From: Mercurialis annua | Lineage: Eukaryota > Streptophyta > Magnoliopsida > Malpighiales > Euphorbiaceae | Direction of reading: 5' to 3' | NCBI RefSeq assembly: GCF_937616625.2 | Contig: NC_065573.1 | Location: 5,595,001-5,659,000, forward strand | DNA: 64,000 nucleotides | Shown: piece after piece, positions 36,260-47,904 of the stretch | Layout: the number at the start of each line of letters is the position of its first letter | Numbering within the stretch: position 1 is the first letter of the stretch | Position numbers and translations under genes: made by a program | The notes under the pieces: model-generated | Database searches by the model: none | What the model saw: only the letters and a program-made list of their open reading frames with translations | What the model was told of the DNA's origin: nothing

Positions 36260-36363
36260 ATGGCTTAAATTGCTAAAAACGTGAAACGTTTGGATTTGTT
36301 TCGTAAGGTTTTAAACATTTGGTTTTAAATGTTTGGATTTGTTTCATAAGGTTTTAATCGTGT
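36260..36363 (-). repeat. Short inverted satellite patch 3
   Basis: Minus-orientation patch with the same boundaries as patches 1, 2 and 4: GGCTTAAATTGC at the left, GGTTTTAATCGTGTC at the right. Two CGTAAGG/CATAAGG half-monomers lie inside. Confidence 0.85.
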
Positions 36364-37508
36364 CAATTTAAGCCAGACGTTTTTAAACGTTACGAAACAA
36401 AACCGAATATTTCATCTTTTTAGCAATTCAAGCCAAACGTTTACAAACGTTACGAAACAAATCCAAATGTTTCCCTTTTTTAGCGATTTAAGCCAAAAGT
36501 TTAAAACGTTACGAAACAAATCCAAATATTTCATCTTTTTAGCAATTTATGACAAACGTTTACAAACGTTACGAAACAAATCCAAACGTTTCCCATTTTT
36601 AGCAATTTAAGCCAAACGTTTACAAACGTTACGAAACAAATATAAACGTTTCATCTTTTTAGCGATTTGAGCCAAACGTTTGCAAACGTTACGAAACAAA
36701 TCCAAACGTTTCACCTTTTTAGCGATTTAAGCAAAATGTTTGCAAACGTTACGAAACAAATCCAAACGTTTCACCTTTTTAGTGATTTAAGCAAAACGTT
36801 TACAAACGTTAAGAAACAAATCCGAACGTTTCCCCTTTTTAGCGATTTATGCCAAACGTTTCCAAAGGCTACGAAACAAATCCAAATGTTTCACGTTTTT
36901 AGCGATTTAAGCCAAACGTTTACAAACGTTACGAAACAAAACCAAATGTTTAAAATGTTACGAAACAAATTCAAACGTTTCACACTTTTAGCGATTTAAG
37001 CCAAACATTTACACACGTTACGAAATAATCCAAACGTTTATAACGTTACAGAAGAAATTCAATCGTTTCACATTTTTAGCGATTTAAGCAAAACGTTTAC
37101 AAACGTTACGAAACAAAGCCAAACGATTCACCTTTTTAGCGATTTAAGCCAAACGTTTACAAACGTTACGAAACAAATCCAAATGTTTCACCTTTTTAGC
37201 AATTTAAGCCAAACGTTTACAAACGTTACAAAAGAAATCCAAATGTTTCACCTTTTTAACAATTTATGCCAAATGTTTACAAACGTTAAGAAACAATTCC
37301 AAGCGTTTCGCCTTTTTAGCAATTTAAGCCAAACCGAATATATCATCTTTTTAGCAATTCAAGCCAAATGTTTACAAACGTTACGAAACAAATCCAAGTG
37401 TTTCCCCATTTTAGCAATTTAAGCCTAAAGGTTAAAACGTTTCGAAACAAATCCAAACATTTCATCTTTTTAGCAATTTATACCAAACGTTTACAAACGT
37501 TAGGAAAC
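36364..37508 (+). repeat. HOR-B-type satellite left of the LARD-like element
   Basis: Carries the HOR-B marker at 37026 and the same variant order as units at 27-30 kb. It is interrupted at GTTAGGAAAC (37508), the position equivalent to GTTACCAAAC at 28492 in an intact unit. The unit continues beyond the transposon at 47905. Confidence 0.88.
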
Positions 37509-40500
37509 TGTCACGACCCAATTTCATGAATCGTGACCGGCGCTAGGGTATGGGTATGGTTGTACCAAAACCCGTAGCAAGCCTCGCGAAAATCAAATAA
37601 ACATTTAAACCTGTAGAAAACTGCTCGGGGGCAACCGAGACTCCAACCTAGGTCTAGCAATTTATATTACAGTCTCAATATAAATAACTTAAATATCTTA
37701 AATGTTCAACAGCATGCCTTGAATATAATAATAAAATATTTCAGAGTAAACCTGCCAATAATAAATAGTCGATCAATCGACAATTCCAAAGTATAATACC
37801 AATGTAATATATAATAACTAGTTCTACTGCGGTCTAAGAGTTCGAAAACAGTAACTAGTTTAAATAACATAAAAACCTCCGAAGAATTAAAAGAATCGGA
37901 GTGGACCAGCTTTCAAATCATAAACCTGGAAAATTTGGGAAAACAACGGGGTCAGATATACTGAGATGAGTTCGCAATACTATTTACATTTATTAAGTTT
38001 AAAACCCTTAAATCAAAACCTTTTATACTAATATAATGTGATTATGGAATAACAGTATTGAAATGATCCCAGCGTAAGTATGACATAACATACTGAAAAA
38101 TAAACCCAGAGTGGACGGGAACTAATCCTCGTCAAATTACCAGCGTAAGCAAGACCATAGTCTGCCGATCCCAGAGTATATACCGGTTCACACTGTCTCG
38201 ATACAAGCCTATCGAGTAGCTCGTTTCAATCCAGATCCATAATCGCTTAAAACAATTCAAAAGCATTTATAATATTAAAATATGATGTGGTACTTAATAA
38301 AGCGGTAAATAGCACTACAAACTCACTGCTTGCTTATCCACGTGATCTTGGCAAACAGCTAACCCTGGTTCGACTCCTGAGCGCGAGTAGTCGAAGAGTC
38401 TAAAATAATAAATAAGTTAATATCCGAACAACCCCTAACTCTAAGATTACTAGACACCACATATGACTAACACAATTAATAAGTCAGATAAAATCACAGA
38501 GAAACACAATTCTCAAATAAATTATAATGCCGTAATGATTTAAAACTATTGAGTTCGCACTTAAATCCAAACTGTAAATATTATTAAAATAATATTTAAA
38601 TGATAAATAAAATCCATTCCTCAAATAGTGAGTTAGCCGAGTTTCTCAAAATTACCAAGCTAAACCCACATGTCGGTGACCCAAGTCTAAACCGACCCAA
38701 AATATTTATCAAAAATATAAAACAGAGTTTATAATTTCAAAATAATACTTTTTGATAAAATAATAAATTATAATTTAAAACGGAACTCAATAACTTCAAA
38801 TAGAGGTAACCAACAGTTACCGCCAAATACTTAACTAAAATAAGTTAAGAAAACGTTTTAAAACTTAAAACGTAAATTTAATAACCTAATTGTAATTTGG
38901 TCAATTTGGCACACCAAACCAAAATTTAAAACAATTAATAATTACCCAAGTAATTATTATTTTAGTTTATAAAATAATTATCGTTTTCAGATTTAAAATA
39001 ATTAAAACAATTTAAATTAAAATAGAAGTCAACATTATTTTTAAATTTAAAATAATAGTATCGATTAGCAATTTAGAAATCAACTGATAAATGAAAGTCC
39101 GGTTTTAAAATAGGTATCGTAACAATTAGGAACTTTTAATAAAATCAATAAAAAAATAAACTAACCAATAACCTAATAATCAAGTTGTCATCACACATGA
39201 CCAATCAACCATTAAGTGAACAATTTTGCCGCCCATCATCACCAAAACAAAACCCATCAAATTCTCATATCTTAATAAAGAATATATAATCAGCTTAGTA
39301 ATGTATTTAAACCAATTAGAAATAGGAACTCAGAAACCAAGCATATGAAATAGACCAAAAGAAACCAAAAACCCAACACACTTTTGAATAATAATTTCCT
39401 GCCACTAAACCAAACAAGACATCAACAATTCTCAGCTTAAATAACACGTCAGCGTGAACAAACATCACCATGCTCACACTTCCAAGACCTGAACCGTAAG
39501 AACAAGGCAGAAAACAGTGTTGCCCTTCAACCAACAATATCCACACTCATAATCAAACCATTGTGAGCATTACAAAATTATTGTATAAGAACAGCCATGT
39601 CAATAAGATTATACTGCCCGTTATTAATAACAAGGAATTGAAGCAATTACAAATAGCAGTTAACAAGAACATGAGCCATAACGATTCAAATGACAAACCA
39701 AAATCAAATAATTCAGTTAACAAGTAACAACACATGAGTTTAAAGTCCCCAAAACAGCAGGGAACCAACCGTAAACATGCCCTAGAAAACGGCAGCAAAT
39801 AACCAACGCAAATAGTAACAATAACATTTAAAATGATAAATCGTCGGAGCGAATAACGAAAAGATTAACGTAGCGTTGACGAAAAGCAAAGAGTAGAAAC
39901 GTAGAGGGCTAAGTCTACTTTCACGGGGACGAGACGGATCCAAATTCGATCCGTTTTACGAAAACGAAGCTCGGGCTCGTAAAGGGTTTAGTCTATAATC
40001 GCTGGGACGAGATCTCAATTCGGTTCTAAAACGTACAAGAAAAACGTTTAAGAATGGAGGTAGCATTAAGAACAAAACTAAAAATTATGAACAACTTACT
40101 TACCGAATTCAGAATGAATTTTTAGGAAATTGGACGAATGATTTTAAAGAGATCAAACATGTAAGAGACGGCTAGGATTTTGTTAAATGGATGAAAAATA
40201 AATTAGGGTTTAAAATAAGTAATTTATAGGGACAAAACAAAGAAATTAAGGAAAGGAAATACAACAAGCAGAGAACAACAATTCGCAGCCAACTTTGGAA
40301 AAGAATGCATGGGCCTTGGTCATGCAAAGAAAAGAGAGATTTGGTCTTGGGCCAAACAAAAGGCAAACAAAAAAAAATAATCAAACCAAGATCTAAGCAA
40401 TTAATTTAAACGATAAACTAAACCACGAATCAAACCATAAATTCGTAGACGATTCCAATTTATAACCGAAAATTCATCAGAATTTTTTTTTCTTTTATTA

Positions 40501-40538
40501 TTTTTTTTTTATTTTAAAAAAATATACAGGGTATTACA
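37509..40538 (-). repeat. 3' LTR of the LARD-like element (3030 bp)
   Basis: On the plus strand it reads TGTCACGACCC ... GGGTATTACA. As a minus-strand LTR it starts TGTAATACCC and ends GGGTCGTGACA. It is complete at both ends and adjoins the polypurine tract at 40539. Small frames inside it (39316-39546, 39553-39798, 40172-40384) recur in the other LTR and match no known protein. Confidence 0.92.
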
Positions 40539-40552
40539 TTCTCCCCAACTTA
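40539..40552 (-). other. Polypurine tract of the LARD-like element
   Basis: The minus strand reads TAAGTTGGGGAGAA, immediately before the LTR start TGTAATACCC. This is the expected plus-strand primer for reverse transcription. Confidence 0.9.
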
Positions 40553-40923
40553 TTAAAAATTCGTCCTCGAATTTACCACGAAACCAATGCAATATAATAT
40601 CAATTATAGCGCACAAAACCACACGTAATATACAAATACGGGTCAACGCATCCCAAACAGAAAGGAGAAAAACATCAACGCATCTCGAACTTCGATTTCC
40701 TTTACCACTCTACGACCGAGTGACAAACCTAAATAGAAACATAATAAAAACCGCAAAAAAAAAAAAATTCAACCTATTGAAAACACAACTGCAATCACAA
40801 TAGATTGAACAAAACTCTCATCAAAAGATAATTCTACCAAAAAAAAGACTGAGGAGAGTCAAAGCGAAACGAAACATAATTTAGCCGAAAACATGCAGAG
40901 AAGAAAAAATATGGAGTGTTACA

Positions 40924-40937
40924 TTCTCCCCAACTTA
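40924..40937 (-). repeat. Second polypurine-tract copy with LTR-start-like sequence
   Basis: TAAGTTGGGGAGAA on the minus strand again, followed by TGTAACACTCC. It is the same junction pattern as the real PPT and LTR start, 385 bp further inside. It looks like a relic of an earlier PPT/LTR boundary within the internal region. Confidence 0.75.
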
Positions 40938-43900
40938 AAGAAATGCGACCTTGAAGTTAAAACTGATTTGAAAACTTGAAAGATCACCACACTCTTAGGC
41001 GACAGATTCTGAGTTCAACAATCTCATCAACCTTTCAAACTCAGACGTAAGAAAACACACCAATTCTAAAGAATACATATCTTAAACTTCAGACAACAAT
41101 ATTTTTCATCCTCGACATTTATTTTGAATCACCAAAACCTCGAATCCTACCGAAAATCATGAAGATCAAATCATAATCAATCAGATTAATGTTTATGCTC
41201 AAAACAGAATTTTGCTAGAAAAACGCTTTCCGTAAACACTAATATATAATAACACCATCCACCTTAATTTGAAATCACTAGCACCTCAATTTAAATTTCA
41301 TTTTCAACCGATAATAATTAACCCGTTGAAAAATCCTTTTGTTCGTAAGCGTATCAACATAACAAAATACTCTCAATTTGAAACCATAACCGAACCTTAC
41401 TTTCAAAATAATTTCATGATTTTATAAAACCGTTCATTTAGAAAAATTTACTATCTGCTTTTAAATCAAAACTGGCAAAGTTTCATCACTTCTCAGAAGT
41501 TAAATATTTACAAATAAAAATTCCTTTATTTACGAAAATTTCCATATCGGTGTCAATTTGTTTTTTGATAGAAATTGAATCTGTAAAAACAAAATTTCTT
41601 TTAAATCATTCAGTGTAAATAAACATGCAGAGTATAACCACTTTTCTTAAATCAAAAATCCTCAATTCTTTAATTCGAAATCAATATATTCCCGCATTTA
41701 CCACAACTAAACCTCGAATACAACTTTATAACCATAGCCCTTATCTATCAAATACGAATACTCCAACAATATTAAAACAATTCCTTACAATACAATTTCT
41801 CTCAAATCACTACCGTCATCACAGAGTATTGTCTAGTTTCCAACCAGATAAAAAAACATTCCAAAACCGTTAGAAATTTAATAACCTTTTAAACACCATT
41901 TTCACAATATAACTCGCGAGTTTTTTTTTTTTTTTTTAAACATTTTTTATTGAAAAGTCTCACTGATAAAATTTATTTTACATAATTGTGCGCCAGGGTG
42001 ATGACAGCTCTCATCTCCAAAGAGTTGCATTCAACCCTAATCATCTAATGCCGTGATGAATGTACTAAATGCATGTATTATTTATTTCTCTTTTAATTAG
42101 TGATCATATTTAATGCTCAATGCAGTATCCTATTCGTGGCATTCCAAATGCATGTTCATGACTTGTCTGGGCACAATTACGTGATAAAATATTTCAATTA
42201 CTTTAACAAGTTAATATTTGAAATCAATTTCCTTCGAAACATTTACTAAACATTACACTCTGTGAGACGTGCACTCGTCCATCTTGACATGTTTGCCCAT
42301 CTCTATTATCCTAGTTCACCAATTGGTATCGCCATTAACAAAATAACCCAAATCAACAATGAAACTACAATTTACCAAAAAAAAACGAGTTCCACCTCAA
42401 ATCAAATTGAAAATTTCCAAAGACAACAATGCAACACGACAGCCTTCACAGCTCCACCATCAGTTTTGGTATTTCACCGATCTACCTGATGTAAACACCA
42501 GTGTATTACTACACTGATCAACCTCAATTCACAGATTCCATATCTATTTCCAGAATGCCAACAGCTAAAAAATTTCGATACTCCAATTTATCACAAACGA
42601 CCCAACCTAAAAACACATAACGCTCGAAATTCCACGCACGAGGCAAACACTCACGAGTAGAATTATTCCACCGGTGCTGAGTAATACAACTCAAATCACC
42701 TTCCGCTGACAAGGACAAATTCTTAATTCGAATCTATTAACAGCTCTTATGAATCGCTCCTCAAATTTCTTGATACCAAAATTAATCACCTCAATTTCCA
42801 GAGTTCAACCGTTAGATCCGGCTAAACCAATTAGAACATCTAAACTAATCGCAGGCTCAAAACAAAGGTCCAAAACACACATCGACACAAACACAAAAGC
42901 TAAGCCAAAGAAAAACTAGCGAGAAGTACCCTCACGTGATACTTCACACAATGAGGCCAACAAGGACAATAGCTACCACGACAACTTAACCAAACATGAG
43001 AGACAAAAGTAATAACACACTAAAATAGGTCATGAATTTTTCACAAGACCGAAAAGCACTTAAACATCTTGCAGTAAAACAATTACTTATTAGAGTATGT
43101 AAACAATATAGTTCACAAAGGATTGAACAAACAACCTCCTATCAGATCAACGTATTCCTATTGACATAGTAACTACTCAGACAGTCCGACAATGATTAAA
43201 ATATTAAATCATGTAATAACATTTTCAAAACGTCAATTCAGAATAAAAAAAATTGTGCTACTGATCAAAAGTACGCATTAAAACTAATTTCGAAAGATAA
43301 AATTTATAAAATAGATTTCAAGTTGATGTCGAGCCCCACAGTTTTGCAATTCATTTTTCGGAAGTCTTCTTTACAAAACTATGGTTAAAAATTTGTTTCC
43401 AAATGCCTCAAATTAAAATCATCGAGTTAACCGAGTACTTACAACTTCCAATCTCAACTTCAAGTTTGGGTGACCCAAGTCAAACCCACAATAACCATTT
43501 ATAATACGTATACAACACATTTTCAGATCCGGAAAAACGCATTTAAAAAAAATCTCAATCTTTTTAAAATAGGAAGCTCGATGTCATCCAAATAACAACA
43601 TCAGACTCATCACCCTAAATGAGGAAACAAATAAATCTTTAACAACCTTTTCAGAAACAGTTGCTTCGTCCATAACTAGCAAATCAAGTACAAGACCAAT
43701 AACACCCAAGTGTTGACCAACAAAAATATGGTAAAATTACAAAAGTAATATTAAATCATCAAAACGGTATCGCCTTTGCAATAATTTTATTTCAAAACAA
43801 TCATTTTGAAAGCACCCAGACAGACGTAACATTTTAATTATTATTATTTTTTTAATTTGAGAAATTTATATTATTTTAAAAGAACAACCCTTTTCTAATT

Positions 43901-44158
43901 CTTAGTCAAATATAAAATTTGAAATAAACGGATTTTATTTTACTTGCAAGATACTGAAAATAATATTTTAAGGGTGTGTCCAGGCTACCCATTTGACCCT
44001 TTTTTTTTGCGTCAAAACACCAGTTAAGCAAAAATAAAATGCTTAAGGTAATTTAAAGCCAATACGTGGTCAACAACGTAATTCGCAAAACGTGAAAAAG
44101 ATTTTTCGTTCAAAAATCATTTTAACCCAAGACAATGTCAAAGCCTGACAAAATATTA

Positions 44159-44441
44159 CTCCCTCCGTCCCAATAGAGTTGTCCACTTTGAGAAATTTTT
44201 TTGTCCCAAAATACTTGTCCACTTTCAAAAAGTAACTAACTTTTACACTTAATTTTTCTATATTACCCCTATTTAAAATCCACTAATGAGTAAATTGAAA
44301 GTAAATTGCAAGTGGGCCTTATATTAAATAAGGGTATGACAAGAAAAGTAAGTAAAAATTCACAAAACCCACAAAAATTAATTGTTTTTCTTAAACTGTG
44401 CGATAAAGGCAAAGTGGACAACTCTATTGGGACAGAGGGAG
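44159..44441. mobile_element. Stowaway-type MITE, 283 bp
   Basis: The terminal inverted repeats are CTCCCTCCGTCCCAATAGAG at the left and the matching CTCTATTGGGACAGAGGGAG at the right, with one mismatch (CGTCCC versus TGTCCC on the opposite strand). The pairing continues inward (TTGTCCACTTTG with CAAAGTGGACAA). It is flanked by the TA dinucleotide on both sides (44157-44158 and 44442-44443), the usual Tc1/mariner target duplication. It has no transposase and is nested in the retroelement interior. Confidence 0.93.
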
Positions 44442-44879
44442 TATTTTTTTAGAAATCAACGCTCACGGCCACAGCCAGAAGTACTCACAAAAGAATTTAA
44501 CGTCAACAACATCATTAAAGGCATAACAGCCAAAATATATCACCCAAGTGAAAAGCAACATTATCAAAATAAGGCAATTAACATCATACCCAAGTATGAC
44601 ATAAAGAAAATTACAAACAATAGATTTCTCGATAAATCAAAATCAATTAAATCAACCAAGTGAAATAACATCAATATAATAAAATAAAAGCATCAAATCA
44701 AAGCATAAATAATGACTGACTCGACGCAATACTATCGGTGTAGGCAGAAAGTTTTTTAAAATCAAAAGATGACGTTTCAAAGACAAGACATGAACCTAAT
44801 TACGCAGTAGTCCCTATGACTCACTAACAACTTAATAGAGTAAACACATAGCATGCAACGGCCTTGGTTTGAAACCAAA

Positions 44880-44891
44880 GCTCTGATACCA
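44880..44891 (-). other. Primer-binding site for initiator tRNA-Met
   Basis: The minus strand reads TGGTATCAGAGC, the standard plant retrotransposon PBS complementary to the 3' end of initiator tRNA-Met. Four bases separate it from the LTR end at 44896. It fixes the element's orientation. Confidence 0.93.
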
Positions 44892-44895
44892 ACTT

Positions 44896-47800
44896 TGTCA
44901 CGACCCAATTTCATGAATCGTGACCGGCGCTAGGGTATGGGTATGGTTGTACCAAAACCCGTAGCAAGCCTCGCGAAAATCAAATAAACATTTAAACCTG
45001 CAGAAAACTGCTCGGGGGCAACCGAGACTCCAACCTAGGTCTAGCAATTTATATTACAGTCTCAATATAAATAACTTAAATATCTTAAATGTTCAACAGC
45101 ATGCCTTGAATATAATAATAAAATATTCCAGAGTAAACATGCCAATAATAAATAGTCAATCAATCGACAATTCCAAAGTATAATACCAATGTAATATATA
45201 ATAACTAGTTCTACTGCGGTCTAAGAGTTCGAAAACAGTAACTAGTTTAAATAACATAAAAACCTCCGAAGAATTAAAAGAATCGGAGTGGACCATCTTT
45301 CGAATCATAAACCTGGAAAATTTGGGAAAACAACGGGGTCAGATATACTGAGATGAGTTCGCAATACTATTTACATTTATTAAGTTTAAAACCCTTAAAT
45401 CAAAACCTTTTATACTAATATAATGTGATTATGGAATAACAGTATTGAAATGATCCCAGCGTAAGTATGACATAACATACTGAAAAATAAACCCAGAGTG
45501 GACGGGAACTAATCCTCGTCAAATTACCAGCGTAAGCAAGACCATAGTCTGCCGATCCCAGAGTATATACCGGTGCACACTGTCTCGATACAAGCCTATC
45601 GAGTAGCTCGTTTCAATCCAGATCCATAATCGCTTAAAACAATTCAAAAGCATTTATAATATTAAAATATGATGTGGTACTTAATAAAGCGGCAAATAGC
45701 ACTACAAACTCACTGCTTGCTTATCCACGTGATCTTGGCAAACAGCTAACCCTGGTTCGACTCCTGAGCGCGAGTAGTCGAAGAGTCTAAAATAATAAAT
45801 AAGTTAATATCCGAACAACCCCTAACTCTAAGATTACTAGACACCACATATGACTAACACAATTAATAAGTCAGATAAAATCACAGAGAAACACAATTCT
45901 CAAATAAATTATAATGCCGTAATGATTTAAAACTATTGAGTTCGCACTTAAATCCAAACTGTAAATATTATTAAAATAATATTTAAATGATAAATAAAAT
46001 CCATTCCTCAAATAGTGAGTTAGCCGAGTTTCTCAAAACTACCAAGCTAAACCCACATGTCGGTGACCCAAGTCTAAACCGACCCAAAATATTTATCAAA
46101 AATATAAAACAGAGTTTATAATTTCAAAATAATACTTTTTGATAAAATAATAAATTATAATTTAAAACGGAACTCAATAACTTCAAATAGAGGTAACCAA
46201 CAGTTACCGCCAAATACTTAACTAATATAAGTTAAGAAAACGTTTTAAAACTTAAAACGTAAATTTAATAACCTAATTGTAATTTGGTCAATTTGGCACA
46301 CCAAACCAAAATTTAAAACAATTAATAATTACCCAAGTAATTATTATTTTAGTTTATAAAATAATTATCGTTTTCAGATTTAAAATAATTAAAACAATTT
46401 AAATTAAAATAGAAGTCAACATTATTTTTAAATTTAAAATAATAGTATCGATTAGCAATTTAGAAATCAACTGATAAATGAAAGTCCGGTTTTAAAATAG
46501 GTATCGTAACAATTAGGAACTTTTAATAAAATCAATAAAAAAATAAACTAACCAATAACCTAATAATCAAGTGGTCATCACACATGACCAATCAACCATT
46601 AAGTGAACAATTTTGCCGCCCATCATCACCAAAACAAAACCCATCAAATTCTCATATCTTAATAAAGAATATATAATCAGCTTAGTAATGTATTCAAACC
46701 AATTAGAAATAGGAACTCAGAAACCAAGCATATGAAATAGACCAAAAGAAACCAAAAACCCAACACACTTTTGAATAATAATTTCCTGCCACTAAACCAA
46801 ACAAGACATCAACAATTCTCAGCTTAAATAACACGTCAGCGTGAACAAACATCACCATGCTCACACTTCCAAGACCTGAACCGTAAGAACAAGGCAGAAA
46901 ACAGTGTTGCCCTTCAACCAACAATATCCACACTCATAATCAAACCATTGTGAGCATTACAAAATTATTGTATAAGAACAGCCATGTCAATAAGATTATA
47001 CTGCCCGTTATTAATAACAAGGAATTGAAGCAATTACAAATAGCAGTTAACAAGAACATGAGCCATAACGATTCAAATGACAAACCAAAATCAAATATTT
47101 CAGTTAACAAGTAACAACACATGAGTTTAAAGTCCCCAAAACAGCAGGGAACCAACCGTAAACATGCCCTAGAAAACGGCAGCAAATAACCAACGCAAAT
47201 AGTAACAATAACATTTAAAATGATAAATCGTCGGCGCGAATAACGAAAAGATTAACGTACCGTTGACGAAAAGCAAAGAGTAGAAACGTAGAGGGCTAAG
47301 TCTACTTTCACGGGGACGAGACGGATCCAAATTCGATCCGTTTTACGAAAACGAAGCTCGGGCTCGTAGAGGGTTTAGTCTATAATCGCTGGGACGAGAT
47401 CTCAATTCGGTTCTAAAACGTACAAGAAAAACGTTTAAGAACGGAGGTAGCATTAAGAACAAAACTAAAAATTATGAACAACTTACTTACCGAATTCAGA
47501 ATGAATTTTTAGGAAATTGGACGAATGATTTTAAAGAGATCAAACATGTAAGAGACGGCTAGGATTTTGTTAAATGGATGAAAAATAAATTAGAATTTAA
47601 AATAAGTAATTTATAGGGACAAAACAAAGAAATTAAGGAAAGGAAATACAACAAGCAGAGAACAACAATTCGCAGCCAACTTTGGAAAACAATGCATGGG
47701 CCTTGGTCATGCAAAGAAAAGAGAGATTTGGTCTTGGGCCAAACAAAAGGCAAACAAAAAAAAATAATCAAACCAAGATCTAAGCAATTAATTTAAACGA

Positions 47801-47904
47801 TAAACTAAACCACGAATCAAACCATAAATTCGTAGACGATTCCAATTTATAACCGAAAATTCATCAGAATTTTTTTTTTCTTTTTTCTTTTTTTTTTTTA
47901 AAAA
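44896..47904 (-). repeat. 5' LTR of the LARD-like element, outer end missing
   Basis: Starts TGTCACGACCC at 44896 and parallels the left LTR to the T-rich tract at about 47870-47900. Where the left copy continues AAAAAATATACAGG and GTATTACA, this copy passes straight from an A-run into satellite ATCCAAACG. About 17-20 bp of LTR end and the expected target-site duplication are lost. The exact breakpoint is hidden in shared A residues (47900-47906). Confidence 0.9.

Larger units (their letters stand above)
40553..44879 (-). other. Internal region of the LARD-like element, non-coding
   Basis: AT-rich DNA with stop codons throughout both strands. Open frames at 41625-41873, 42262-42489, 42524-42718 and 44382-44663 are short and match nothing I recognise; the last lies partly inside the MITE. 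A T-run of about 17 lies at 41922-41938. About 43430-43500 resembles LTR sequence near 38630-38700 (CGAGTTAACCGAG, GGTGACCCAAGTC, AAACCCACA), suggesting an old LTR-derived piece. No gag or pol remnant was seen. Confidence 0.8.
37509..47904 (-). mobile_element. Non-autonomous LTR retrotransposon (LARD-like), about 10.4 kb
   Basis: Two direct LTRs of about 3.0 kb (37509-40538 and 44896-47904, offset 7387 bp) flank a 4357-bp internal region. The minus-strand orientation is fixed by a primer-binding site next to the right LTR and a polypurine tract next to the left LTR. The internal region has no frame above about 93 codons and no recognisable gag, protease, reverse transcriptase or integrase motif. 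Mobility would therefore need proteins from another element. By eye the LTRs differ at roughly 20 positions in 3 kb, which indicates a recent insertion. Large LTRs plus a non-coding interior fit the LARD class, probably Ty3-gypsy-derived. The solo LTR at 33165 belongs to the same wider family. Confidence 0.9.

Noticed and set aside
39316..39798. Conserved small frames in both LTRs (76 and 81 codons, minus strand)
   Set aside because: They recur only because the two LTRs are near-identical copies. Their hydrophobic composition comes from AT-rich sequence and no known domain is seen.
41922..41938. Poly-T tract as the A-tail of a LINE/SINE or processed pseudogene
   Set aside because: No target duplication, no pol III boxes and no gene-like sequence next to it; AT-rich interior of the LTR element explains it.
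44382..44663. 93-codon frame in the LARD-like interior
   Set aside because: It begins inside the MITE terminal region, crosses its end and has low-complexity Lys/Asn/Ile composition; no family recognised.
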